A stretch of 56,578 nt of DNA from a virus, in IMG/VR virus record IMGVR_UViG_3300031673_016576, positions 1 through 56,578 of that record. The stretch is one strand, 5' to 3'. Numbering within the stretch: the first letter of the stretch is position 1; the number at the start of each line of letters is the position of its first letter. A model generated the notes under the pieces. That model was given only the letters and a program-made list of their open reading frames with translations, made no database searches and had not been told where the DNA came from. The position numbers and the translations under genes were made by a program. This document shows positions 30,869-39,800 of this stretch, in pieces.

Positions 30869-31464
30869 TCGTCGTCGCCGACTGCAAGCCTCTCGTCAAG
30901 CAGGCCTTGGAGGGGTGCCGGTTTCCCGGTGGGCTTCGTATCTGGTACGTCGAACAGGACCACTTCCGCTACCGCGGCCTCTCCGGTGCTTATGAGCAAG
31001 GCGTTGTATTCGCGTTGACCCTGCCCATGGCAGAATGGGTCATAACCGTGGATTGTGGGACCTGGCAGCCATCCCAGATCACTGCCGCACTTGATGCAAC
31101 CGTATCGGAGCGTGCTTGGTTTGGTGTGCGTCCACTAACCGGTGGACGTTCCCGCCTCAAACTCTTTCTCACCCAATTCGGTGGCGCGCTGATCCGCCGT
31201 CGCACCGGTGTTGGCATAATCGATCCGACCTGCGGCTATCGGGCCTATGCGGCCGAGACACTACGCGAAATCGACTTCGCCGCCAACGGCGTCCCTAATC
31301 GGCTTTACCACGCCAAGCTCGCAGTACAAGTCCAGTGTGTTGTTGCCCTGGCCTACATCGGCGAGTTTCTCTGTACCCACCGCCCGACTCCATCGAAGAT
31401 GCGGCTGCGCGACGCAGTTACCGCGCTCTGGTACGTACTCCGAGGAGGGTTGGGTCATGTTTGA
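30727..31464 (+). CDS. Glycosyltransferase family 2-like protein, 245 aa
   Basis: GTG at 30727 has GAGGAGG upstream; the region before residue 20 overlaps other frames. The core runs VVVFPIKNERYSDVIAYLQS, VVVADCKPLV, then VITVDCGTWQPSQI where the GT2 DxD would be (VDCG, altered), and IIDPTCGYRAYAAETL, which resembles the acceptor region of polyprenyl-phosphate sugar transferases. No membrane helices at the C-terminus. Second enzyme of the cluster. Confidence 0.75.
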   Translation: MEKPWRGSAPSRRAPIEGRVVVFPIKNERYSDVIAYLQSWDGRARELVVVADCKPLVKQALEGCRFPGGLRIWYVEQDHFRYRGLSGAYEQGVVFALTLPMAEWVITVDCGTWQPSQITAALDATVSERAWFGVRPLTGGRSRLKLFLTQFGGALIRRRTGVGIIDPTCGYRAYAAETLREIDFAANGVPNRLYHAKLAVQVQCVVALAYIGEFLCTHRPTPSKMRLRDAVTALWYVLRGGLGHV

Positions 31465-32239
31465 TGGACTCGTCAGCGTTATTGTCACGAGTTGGAACCG
31501 TGAAGAGGTGGTTGACTGCCTTGTCTCGATCTCTCGCCACACCGACGAGACTACCTACGAAGTGATTGTGACCGACAACGGGTCGGATGAGGGCTTGCAG
31601 CGAGAACTCCAAAAATGCCAGCACTGTGGTCTTATCAATAGGTTGCTGTTGCGATCGCCGGGAGACTGCCAGTCCTGGGCGGCATCAATGAACGAGGCTG
31701 TTCTGGCCAGTCAAGGCATGTGGCTGGTCGTTCCGAGCCTTGCCAACGACTTCATCGTCACCCCTAACTGGCTCGGCGCGATGGGGCAAGTTGCGCGGCG
31801 TGACGATGCTAGACGTGTCCACTGGGCATTCGCTGTGACTCAAGATGGACAGCAGATGCAGGCCGAGGGCTTCGGTGGCTATGTCTTAGAACCGGCGCGC
31901 TACGCCCACGATCCAAACGACGATCCCGACTACACCGGACACGCCTTGCTGCACCGCGGTCTGTGGGATGCGGTCGGTCCCTATGATACCCAGTTCGAGC
32001 CGATCTATATGGAGGATGTGGACTGGGGTATTCGACTCCACATGTACTTGTCCAGTGAGATCGATCCTGTAGCGGCCTTGCAGTACCGGCCCGCCATTCA
32101 ACTCGTGCCCGACGCTGTTTTGATCCACACCAAGATCCATACCGTTCGAGGTCATGGTGCCGCGATGTGGGGTCGGAACCGCGACCGACTCTTAGCGAAG
32201 TATCCAGCAATCAAACAAGCACTGGAGGCGCAGCGATGA
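31457..32239 (+). CDS. Glycosyltransferase family 2 (rhamnosyltransferase-like), 260 aa
   Basis: ATG at 31457 follows GAGGAGGG and overlaps the previous gene by 8 nt. GT-A features: VSVIVTSWNREEVVDCLVSI, VIVTDNGSDE, then a long loop to PNWLGAM, and GLWDAVGPYDTQFEPIYMED (ED acceptor-base motif). The DxD equivalent is not obvious (SLANDF). The stop overlaps the next start. Confidence 0.85.
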   Translation: MFDGLVSVIVTSWNREEVVDCLVSISRHTDETTYEVIVTDNGSDEGLQRELQKCQHCGLINRLLLRSPGDCQSWAASMNEAVLASQGMWLVVPSLANDFIVTPNWLGAMGQVARRDDARRVHWAFAVTQDGQQMQAEGFGGYVLEPARYAHDPNDDPDYTGHALLHRGLWDAVGPYDTQFEPIYMEDVDWGIRLHMYLSSEIDPVAALQYRPAIQLVPDAVLIHTKIHTVRGHGAAMWGRNRDRLLAKYPAIKQALEAQR

Positions 32240-32619
32240 CAGATGTGAAGCTTCGAGTCTGGGTTTCTGGCTTCGAGGAGACCTCTCTCATAGAGGCGGC
32301 GTTGAGTGATGTCGGTTTCATCCCAGTAGTCAATCGACCGCAGCGTGTAGTCGGTGGACACGGCCACGCCGGCGTCGAGCTCTGGAAAGAGGGGATCCGC
32401 CGCGCCGATATCGTTCTGATCAATGCGGAATGCCGCGGCATCGAGACCGGTATGGAGTTGATGTATGCCGTTGTCCTCAACAAGATGTGTATCGTCGTCG
32501 GCGACACTGCCGCTGCAATGCCATGGCTGACCGTGCACTGCACCGCAACCTTCCCGACATGGCCGAGTGCCGTCGCCTTTTTGGGTGAGTACCAAAAGAT
32601 CGGAGTTGAGCCATGCTAG
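32236..32619 (+). CDS. Deoxyribosyltransferase-fold protein, 127 aa
   Basis: ATG overlaps the previous TGA. The sequence RVWVSGFEETSLIEAALSDV, WKEGIRRADIVLINAECRG and ETGMELMYAVVLNK fits the nucleoside 2-deoxyribosyltransferase-like or TIR-like flavodoxin fold, with an acidic GME(L) near the site. It lies between two GT2 genes, so it may act on the sugar-nucleotide side of the same pathway. Distantly like the gene at 11456. Confidence 0.55.
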   Translation: MTDVKLRVWVSGFEETSLIEAALSDVGFIPVVNRPQRVVGGHGHAGVELWKEGIRRADIVLINAECRGIETGMELMYAVVLNKMCIVVGDTAAAMPWLTVHCTATFPTWPSAVAFLGEYQKIGVEPC

Positions 32620-33290
32620 TCGGTATGACCATACCGGTTCTCGTCAACTTCTCAGGCCTCATCGAACTGCTCAATACCGTCCGCACCGCACACAGCATCC
32701 GTTACCATATCGTTGATAATTCCACAGCCAATCACTCCGTGGCGGAGTCGTGGAATCTGGGTTGCCGCACCCTCTTCGATGCGGGTTGCGATGTTGTCAT
32801 CGTCGCCAACGACGACATCGTGTTGTGTCCACACAGCATCGACAACCTCGTTGACTGCTGGCGCGAAACCGATGCGTGGATAGTGACAGCCGCCAACCTC
32901 CGCGGTGGACCCAGCTCAGAGCAGGTCAAGATAATGGTGCCCAAACCTCCCTATCGGGTCCATGCCCACCCTGACTTCAGCTTCTTTCTGTTGCCGCGCC
33001 ACACATGGGACAGAGTCGGCGAGTTCGATGAGAACTTTCTACGCGCCTACTTCGAGGACAACGACTACCACGCCCGCGTCGTCCTCGCCGGTGGCACAGC
33101 TGTTTCAACCAGTGCCGCACCGATGTACCACTATGGTGGAGGCACCCAGAACCACGGTGTCACGCCTGTCGTGTCTGGAAACGAGTTCTCTGCAAACGCG
33201 GCCTATTTCCAGCGCAAATGGGGCCATGCCGTCGTCACCGAGGAGAGTTTGATGCGGCAGCATTACTATCCCACCCCGTTCAAACCATAG
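32613..33290 (+). CDS. Glycosyltransferase family 2, 225 aa
   Basis: ATG overlaps the previous gene by 7 nt. Short GT-A: IPVLVNFSGLIELLNTV, YHIVDNSTAN, VVIVANDDIVL (the DD metal-binding motif), FFLLPRHTWDRVGEFDENF and FEDNDYHARV (acceptor-base acidic pair). Last gene of the cluster; 84 nt separate it from the tail gene at 33375. Confidence 0.85.
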   Translation: MLVGMTIPVLVNFSGLIELLNTVRTAHSIRYHIVDNSTANHSVAESWNLGCRTLFDAGCDVVIVANDDIVLCPHSIDNLVDCWRETDAWIVTAANLRGGPSSEQVKIMVPKPPYRVHAHPDFSFFLLPRHTWDRVGEFDENFLRAYFEDNDYHARVVLAGGTAVSTSAAPMYHYGGGTQNHGVTPVVSGNEFSANAAYFQRKWGHAVVTEESLMRQHYYPTPFKP

Positions 33291-33374
33291 TCTGGTACAA
33301 CCCCAACTCACCATTCAGGGGCAACGACTGCGTTAGGTCGCCATATCTCTATAGAGAGGAGGTGGACTTGAAGG

Positions 33375-34175
33375 ATGCCTATTGAGAGCAGAATGACTGC
33401 TATGGTGATGAAGCGGAAGCGTCTGATCGTTGACGGTATGCCCGTCGGCGCGCTTTCCGGCCTCGACTTCGACCCCAACGTCATCGAGGTGAGCCGTGAC
33501 GTCTACGGCGACGTCGACGGCATTAGCATGGCGACGTATGGTTCGGGTCCGCAAAGCGTGGATATCATCGAAGATCCGAACAGCCCGCTCGTCAACGAAA
33601 TGTTCGCCGGTATCCCTGATCGGGACCCGACGACCCCGGTGCTGGCGCGTGCAGGCAGTGGGGTGACCCCGCGCTTCGCCATAGTCGAAACGCTGAATGA
33701 GGACCACAACGGCTACGCGAACGGCAGCACCTATTTGGGCAGCTGGGCGGCCGTGTTCGGAACTGCCCGGAACGATCCGGCAGGGGAGGCGGTGCGCACC
33801 ATTCGCGGCAACGCCGGTGTGCCTCTGGAGTGCCTTGAGGGTGGCCAGTTCCTTTCCCGCCGCGTCACACTGTCGAGTGGTGGTGGCGGCTGGACCGGTA
33901 CGTGGACCAGTCCGGTCCCGCTCCTGATCCCGCAGAAGAGTGACCACTACGCGGTTTACTTGGAGATCCAGCACGGCGATGGCTACGACCGTGTGGCCCA
34001 GGAGATCGCTGTCGACGACACCAATGTCGACGTGGCCAAGACGATCACGATTCCGCATACCGACGTGATCGATGCCGGATTTGGCGGTGCGACGGGTACG
34101 GAGGTCTCGGCGTGGGTCATCTTCCTCCACAGCGAATCCGCTCTGCAGACCCACGAGTACCGTTGGGGCGCGTAA
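33375..34175 (+). CDS. Major tail (tube) protein, 266 aa
   Basis: ATG at 33375 has AGAGAGGAGG upstream. Beta-rich protein located directly before a terminator and the frameshifted tail chaperone, the expected place of the tube protein in siphoviruses. Contains VSGLDFDPN-like beta strands and an Ig-like C-terminal part (TVSWVIFLHSE region). Assignment by order and size; strong terminator downstream suits an abundant product. Confidence 0.65.
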   Translation: MPIESRMTAMVMKRKRLIVDGMPVGALSGLDFDPNVIEVSRDVYGDVDGISMATYGSGPQSVDIIEDPNSPLVNEMFAGIPDRDPTTPVLARAGSGVTPRFAIVETLNEDHNGYANGSTYLGSWAAVFGTARNDPAGEAVRTIRGNAGVPLECLEGGQFLSRRVTLSSGGGGWTGTWTSPVPLLIPQKSDHYAVYLEIQHGDGYDRVAQEIAVDDTNVDVAKTITIPHTDVIDAGFGGATGTEVSAWVIFLHSESALQTHEYRWGA

Positions 34176-34194
34176 CATAGACCAAGACAATGTG

Positions 34195-34227
34195 GTGGGG
34201 GAGAGGGCAAACAACCCTCTCCCCCAC
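34195..34227 (+). terminator. Strong hairpin after the major tail gene
   Basis: A perfect 13-bp stem (GTGGGGGAGAGGG at 34195-34207 with CCCTCTCCCCCAC at 34215-34227) and a 7-nt loop. No T-tract follows (CTACTAGG), so it may attenuate, stabilise the upstream mRNA or act with Rho. The next ribosome site, AGGAGGG, follows closely. Confidence 0.65.
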
Positions 34228-34243
34228 CTACTAGGAGGGCGTC

Positions 34244-35443
34244 GTGCAAGACCATGATCCCAAGGAAGTAATCCTCACCACGATGGAAGCGTTCGACCCG
34301 GCCCGCCAAGATCCCATTGAGCAGATCTCGTTGGGGCGGGACAGTATCGAGATGCGTATCGTCCGCATCTCCGAGATAGTACGCCAAGCCGTCGAGGCTA
34401 CACAGCAGCGCTTCGCGCGCGACTTACGAGACCGCTTCATGGGCGAGGTCGAACGCGGCGAACGCTTACTACCCCTAATCGAGCGCATCGAAGTCATCAA
34501 GGACGAGTTAGGCCTATGGGGCGTTGAAGAGTTGGGCGCGGCGTGGCTATCTGTCTGGACAGCGCGCCAGCCCGAGGATGAGGAGCGCAAGCTACCGGAA
34601 CCGGATCGCTCCGCTTGGGATGAAGCGCAGTACCGCACCGACCTGCTCCGACTCTTCGTCATCGAGACACTCGCCCAGATCGAGATGGTGCGCATACCCG
34701 CCGTGCTTCCAAAAGCGCTGCTCGATATCGGTCAGCTCAAGTCGTCAGACGAGCTGGACGAGGATGAACAGACCAAGCGGCTGCTCGAAGTCATAGATCG
34801 GGAAACGACGGAGCGGATCCGCCATCTCCGCCAACTGCCCGGCGAACGGGTCTGGAAGCGACTGTATCACGCCGCCGCGGTCGAACCCGCCTTTGAACAG
34901 GCTCAGCAATACACGCGCGTTTTGATGTTGTATGCCTGCGCACGCAAGCTGGATGATCGTAACGCTCCCTTCTTTGATCTGTCAGCCGTTGGCATCACGT
35001 CGATAGCCCAGGCGCTGCGTAGCCCGCAACAGGCATACGACGCCATGCTTGCCGAGTTCAAGGGCGATGAGCGGGTACTCAACGAAGTGGCCCAACGGGT
35101 CGTGATTGTGGGCGGTGCACTCTCACCCGAAATGGCGGCGCGTCTCGAAGAGGCGGCCAAAGAGCCCTTTCGTTCAGGCCCTTTGCGACATAGCACGGAA
35201 ACAGGGGCAGGTGCCAGGGTGGGAGGGGACATCGTTGCTGCAAATCCCAGCGAACACGATGTACCTGGCGCGTCGAGCGTGGTTCTGGGTGGACGCGAAG
35301 GAGGCGCTTCGGCAGACCACAAGCCTGGGGCATCCGCGCCCGCCCAAGTGGATCATATCAGATTATCTGACGCAGTTTTTGGATCTGGTGCAACGGTTGC
35401 CTCATCCAGAGGAGGTGGGGGAGTACAAGACGTCGGCGCGTGA
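34244..35443 (+). CDS. Tail assembly chaperone, zero-frame product (G-like), 399 aa
   Basis: GTG at 34244 follows AGGAGGG. Helical, charged protein between the tube and tape-measure genes, where siphoviruses encode frameshifted tail chaperones that coat the tape measure. The first 308 codons look natural; after CCC at 35165-35167 the zero frame becomes low-complexity (glycine, alanine, serine) for 91 codons, whereas the +1 frame carries well-formed protein, supporting programmed frameshifting there. Confidence 0.7.
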   Translation: MQDHDPKEVILTTMEAFDPARQDPIEQISLGRDSIEMRIVRISEIVRQAVEATQQRFARDLRDRFMGEVERGERLLPLIERIEVIKDELGLWGVEELGAAWLSVWTARQPEDEERKLPEPDRSAWDEAQYRTDLLRLFVIETLAQIEMVRIPAVLPKALLDIGQLKSSDELDEDEQTKRLLEVIDRETTERIRHLRQLPGERVWKRLYHAAAVEPAFEQAQQYTRVLMLYACARKLDDRNAPFFDLSAVGITSIAQALRSPQQAYDAMLAEFKGDERVLNEVAQRVVIVGGALSPEMAARLEEAAKEPFRSGPLRHSTETGAGARVGGDIVAANPSEHDVPGASSVVLGGREGGASADHKPGASAPAQVDHIRLSDAVFGSGATVASSRGGGGVQDVGA

Positions 35444-35603
35444 AATAGACTGGGTGTCTTTGTTTGGGGGCCATGTGATACCGCGCTACGATCTCTGGCA
35501 GGCTTTGGAGGAAATGGTCTACGGTCATTGCATCGCGGTTGAAGACAACCCAGCAATCGCTGATTATCTGAAGCGACACCGCGCCAGACTCCGAGACATT
35601 TGA
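35165..35603 (+). CDS. Frameshift extension of the tail chaperone (T part), 144 aa plus slip site
   Basis: The overlapping frame reads FVQALCDIARKQGQVPGWEG and ARRAWFWVDAKEALRQ to a stop at 35601-35603. It is +1 relative to the gene at 34244. A CCC-TTT-C site at 35165-35171 would let prolyl-tRNA slip from CCC to CCT, giving ...KEP-FVQAL... and a fusion of about 452 aa. CCC-T +1 slips are known from a Listeria phage. The shift itself is inferred; a -2 shift is formally equivalent. No independent ribosome site is seen. Confidence 0.65.
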
Positions 35604-36370
35604 TGACTAAAAGAGATCCGGCCAAAAAGAAAGAGTATGATCAGCAATACTGCCTCCAGAATCAGGAGGCCATCCGTGCGAGGCATAAGGCATACTATGA
35701 AGCAAATCGAGATGCCATCGTCGTGAGACAGAAGGCATACTACGAGACAAACCGGGAGAATCTTCTGATACAAAGTCGGCAGTATCGTGAAGAGCACCGC
35801 GCTGAGTTGGGGATACAAGAGGCCATCTACCGTGAGAAGAATCGAGAAGCACTCCGTATAACAGCAAAAGCTTATCGGAGGGCGAATCCAGAAAAGGTGA
35901 AGGCGAAGAATGCTGCTTATTATCAGAAGAATCGAGATGCCCTTCGCGCGAAGCGGAAGATATATCGGGAGGCGAATCGGGAGGAACGCTGTATCGCGGC
36001 GAAGCGGTGGCAAGAGAACAACCCCGACAAATACGCAGCGATTCACCAAAGAAGCGAGCACCGCCGACGCGCCCGGCTTGCCAATGTTTCGGGTGAGTAC
36101 ACCCAAGAGCAGTGGTATCAAATACTTACTCGGTATGGTATGGCCTGTGCCAAGTGTGGGCGGTCTCTTACGCGACGCTCTGCAACTGTAGATCACTTCG
36201 TTCCAATTGTTGCTGGTGGTCCGAACTGCGCCGAGAACTTGCAACCGTTATGTAAATCATGTAACAGTCGTAAGCATACTCGAATACCCACGTTTGAGGA
36301 ACAGTTAGCATTCATCGCACGTCGCAAGGCACTAGGCCTTCCAGCCGCCTTGATCGCGGAGGTGCTCTAA
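35603..36370 (+). CDS. HNH homing-type endonuclease with helical repeats, 255 aa
   Basis: ATG at 35603 overlaps the TGA of the chaperone. The first 145 residues contain about seven 17-19-residue repeats (pattern K-A-Y-Y-E-x-N-R-D/E), a helical DNA-binding linker. The C-terminal half is an HNH_5-like nuclease: CAKCG, TVDHFVPIVAGG, NLQPLCKSCNSRK. A paralogue follows directly. Free-standing HNH genes in the tail operon are typical selfish insertions. Confidence 0.88.
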   Translation: MTKRDPAKKKEYDQQYCLQNQEAIRARHKAYYEANRDAIVVRQKAYYETNRENLLIQSRQYREEHRAELGIQEAIYREKNREALRITAKAYRRANPEKVKAKNAAYYQKNRDALRAKRKIYREANREERCIAAKRWQENNPDKYAAIHQRSEHRRRARLANVSGEYTQEQWYQILTRYGMACAKCGRSLTRRSATVDHFVPIVAGGPNCAENLQPLCKSCNSRKHTRIPTFEEQLAFIARRKALGLPAALIAEVL

Positions 36371-36371
36371 G

Positions 36372-36857
36372 ATGCCACTCAAAGATCCTGTCAAGCGAAA
36401 GGAATATCGACGGCAATGGCGCCTCCAGACCCGGGATGCCCGTCACGCGACAGAGAAAGTATGGCGGGAAGCGAACCGGGATGCCTGTCGCGCGAAAAAG
36501 AAAGTGTGGCAGGCAGCGAACCGGGATGCCCGTCGAAGGGGTGCACAGCGGAGGCGCGCTTGTATTACCAATGTTCCGGGTGAATACACCAAAGATGAAT
36601 GGCAGGATGTGCTTGTCCGATACGGCATGACTTGTGCTATATGCGGACATCCCTTTACAGCGCGGTCCGCGACAGTAGACCACTTTGTTCCTCTGAGTGC
36701 GGGTGGTCCTGCCTTTATTAGTAATATTCAACCCCTGTGTAAATCATGCAACAGTCGCAAGGGTAGTCGGATACCTACGTTTGAGGAACAACTCGCATTC
36801 ATCGCTCATCGAAAGACGCTAGGCCTTCCAGCCGCTTTGGTCGCGGAGGTGCTCTAA
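36372..36857 (+). CDS. HNH homing-type endonuclease, tandem paralogue, 161 aa
   Basis: ATG at 36372 is 1 nt after the previous stop, with GGAGG in the end of the upstream gene. It has two or three of the helical repeats (KVWREANRDACRAKK), then CAICG, TVDHFVPLSAGG and CKSCNSRKGSRIPTFEEQL. The last 30 residues are almost identical to the upstream gene, so this is a tandem duplication with shortening of the repeat region. Its end supplies the ribosome site of the tape measure. Confidence 0.88.
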   Translation: MPLKDPVKRKEYRRQWRLQTRDARHATEKVWREANRDACRAKKKVWQAANRDARRRGAQRRRACITNVPGEYTKDEWQDVLVRYGMTCAICGHPFTARSATVDHFVPLSAGGPAFISNIQPLCKSCNSRKGSRIPTFEEQLAFIAHRKTLGLPAALVAEVL

Positions 36858-36858
36858 G

Positions 36859-39800
36859 CTGCCAAGCGCTCAATATTCCTATTTGCTCGGAATAGGCTTG
36901 GACCCGGTCACCGTCCAAAGGCTGCAGGCACAGCTAATCCAGCTCGCCCAGCAGGCCTCGAAAGTCGGTACGGCCCAGGCGCGTACCACTGTGGGTGTCA
37001 CCCCACAGCAAACCACCGCAACCCAACGCGCCACACGTCAGGCCGCGGCTGGCTTTGCTACTACAAGTAAGCAGGCTACGCAGGCAACCCAAGCAGTCAA
37101 AGGCTTCGGTGGCGCGATGCAAGAGGCGGGTCGCGGAATCTCTCATGCCGCGGGCAAGGTCCTTCTGTGGAGCGTGGCAACAGGTGCGATCTACGGTTCA
37201 CTGCAAGCCCTCCGCGGTGCTGTCGAGACCATCAACGACGTGGACTTCGCGTTGACTGGTTTGAGGAAGGTATACGCCGGAAACATCGCTGATCTCGGTC
37301 AGATGAAGAGGGCCGCGGTCGATATGGCGATGGCTTATGGTTCTGGAATCTCCGACGTCCTGAATGGTATGCGCGACTGGGCTCGGCAGGGCTACCGTGC
37401 TCGTGATGTAATCGAGTTGACAAGGGTTAGCTTGCTTGCCCAGAACATCGCCGAGATGGATGCTGTACAAGCAACCCGCTACTTGACGGCGGCCCTGAAT
37501 CAGTTTGATCTTGAGGCCACTCAAGCAATTACTGTCCTCGACACGTGGAACGAACTAAGCAACCGCTATGCCGCAACGACGCAGGACATCGCGGAAGGCA
37601 CTGCCCGCCTCGGCCGCACCGCCCACGATGCTGGCCTCTCGATCCAAGAAGCCAGCGCGATGGTCGCCGTTCTAGTCGAGCAGACGAAGCGATCGGGCCA
37701 AGAAATCGGAACGGCGATGCGTACCGTTCTGACCTACGCCTATCGCGAGCGCAACGTCAAAGAGCTTGAGAAGATCGGCATTTATGTTCGCCGTGAGCGG
37801 GGCGAACTGCTGGCTATGATGGACGTTTTGACGCAGCTATCTGTCAAGTGGGAGGTACTTAGCGATACCCAGCGTCAGGCCATTGCTGAAGCCTTCGGCG
37901 TGCGGCGGGTCACCGAGTTCCGGACCCTAATCCAGGGCATGCCCGCCATCCTTGAGGCGACGCGCATCGCGTATGACAGCCAAGGCTCCGCGTTGCGGGA
38001 GAACATCATCTTTCTGGATTCCCTGCAGGTCCGTTATGGGCGGTTGAAGGCCGCGCTTCAAGCACTCGCGGTCGGAACGGAAACGCAGGATACGTTGAAG
38101 AGCATTGTCAGCGTACTCACCAGCCTCGTTACCGTTGTCGATAAGGTTGGCATCAAGACCATCTTCGCTGCGGGCGCTCTGGTTCTGATCACGCGCTACA
38201 CCCAAGCCTACTCGGCCGCGCTGATTACGTTCCATACCCAAATGGTTTTGGGCACACAAGCAGTAGCGGCAGGTACGGTGACAATGGCGGCATGGCAACT
38301 CCAGGTCAATGCTGCAACACTTGCCCTGCAGCGATTCTGGGTCACACTTGGTCCTGTTGGTTGGGCCGTGGCCGCTGTTGGTGTTGCTTTCGGGACTTGG
38401 AAGGCCATTGATGCTTATGTTTATCGCCATGAGCGTGCGGCACGTGGACTGGAGCGACAGGCCGAGGACATTGAGCAAACAACCCTGGAGGCGCTTCGCC
38501 GCGAAGAAGCTGGCTACCGCGCCCAGGTCGACGCGTTGACGCGGCGTGCCGAACTGATCCAATCCTTACGTGATCAGTACGAAGCGGTTGGAAAGAGTAC
38601 TGATAAGGCCGCGGACAAGCAAAAGCAGATGGCGAAGATCCTCGAACTGCTTCAAGCCGCAACGGGTGATGCCAGCTTAGCTTTACGCGACGGCTTAGCT
38701 CCCGCATTTGGCATCGTCGAGCGCGCCGCACAGAGCGCTCTTATCGGCATTACCGATGCGATGGACAAGATGCGGGCCAGTATTGCCCAAACACTGCGGG
38801 GACAAATCCAGGGTATTAGGGGCGATATCGAACTGCGCAGAGATGCCGTCGATAACTTTGCGAAGGCCGCGGAGAGAGAACGCAAGACGGTCCTTGGCAT
38901 GTTCGACACTATTGCTAAGGGGCAGAAGCTGTATGTTGACCCCTTTGCCGGTGTGGATCGAAAAGATGCCGAGGCTGTGTTGTCTCGGACACATGAGATG
39001 AAGGATCTGTCCGGCCTGCAGACCGGTGTTACCAACAGGCTCAGCAATGCGGTGGGTGAGTACAACGTTGCGGCGGGTCGTCGAATCGAGTTGGAGGGTA
39101 CACTCAAGACCACTGAACAAGCCCTACTCGAACTCGAAATGGAACGCGCCGATCTTCCCAAAAGGATCGTATCGGATCCGGATCCGCTCGGCACTAAGAA
39201 AGCTGGTAAGAGCCTCCGCAGTTATCAGAATCAGGTCCGATCCGTTATCAATCTGGTACGCGAACTCCAACAGGCGATGCGGCGTATGGGCGCGGAAGGT
39301 CTCGGGCCGTGGTATCAAGAAATCCAACGCTTCGACCAGACTTGGGAGGATATGCAGGACCGCGCGCTGATGGCGTTGGACCAGATCAATGAAACCTTGT
39401 CCGAAGATATCCCGGCACAGGCGCGCAAAGCCCTGCTTGGGGCACGTGACGAACTGGTCGGCGTGCTCAACACCTTCGCTACTCAATATCCCCTAGAGTT
39501 CCAGCGCGCATGGGAACGTGCACTGCATATCATCCGCGGCGGTGCTGAGGCATTACAGTTCCAGCTCCGTGAGTACCGCGAAGAGTTGGAGAAGACCCTA
39601 GCCGATTGGGTTCGGCGCGGTAAGATCACGCCCGACCAGGCAACGGAGATGCAACGGCTCGCCACGCTGACCAAGCAATTCGAGGTCATCTCTAAGAGTG
39701 CCGATCTGCTGGAACGGCAGTACCAGTTCGAACGACAAATCACAGAACTCGAAATGGGGAAGGGTTGGGAGTTCTCGCGTGAACGCGCCGAGATGTTGCG

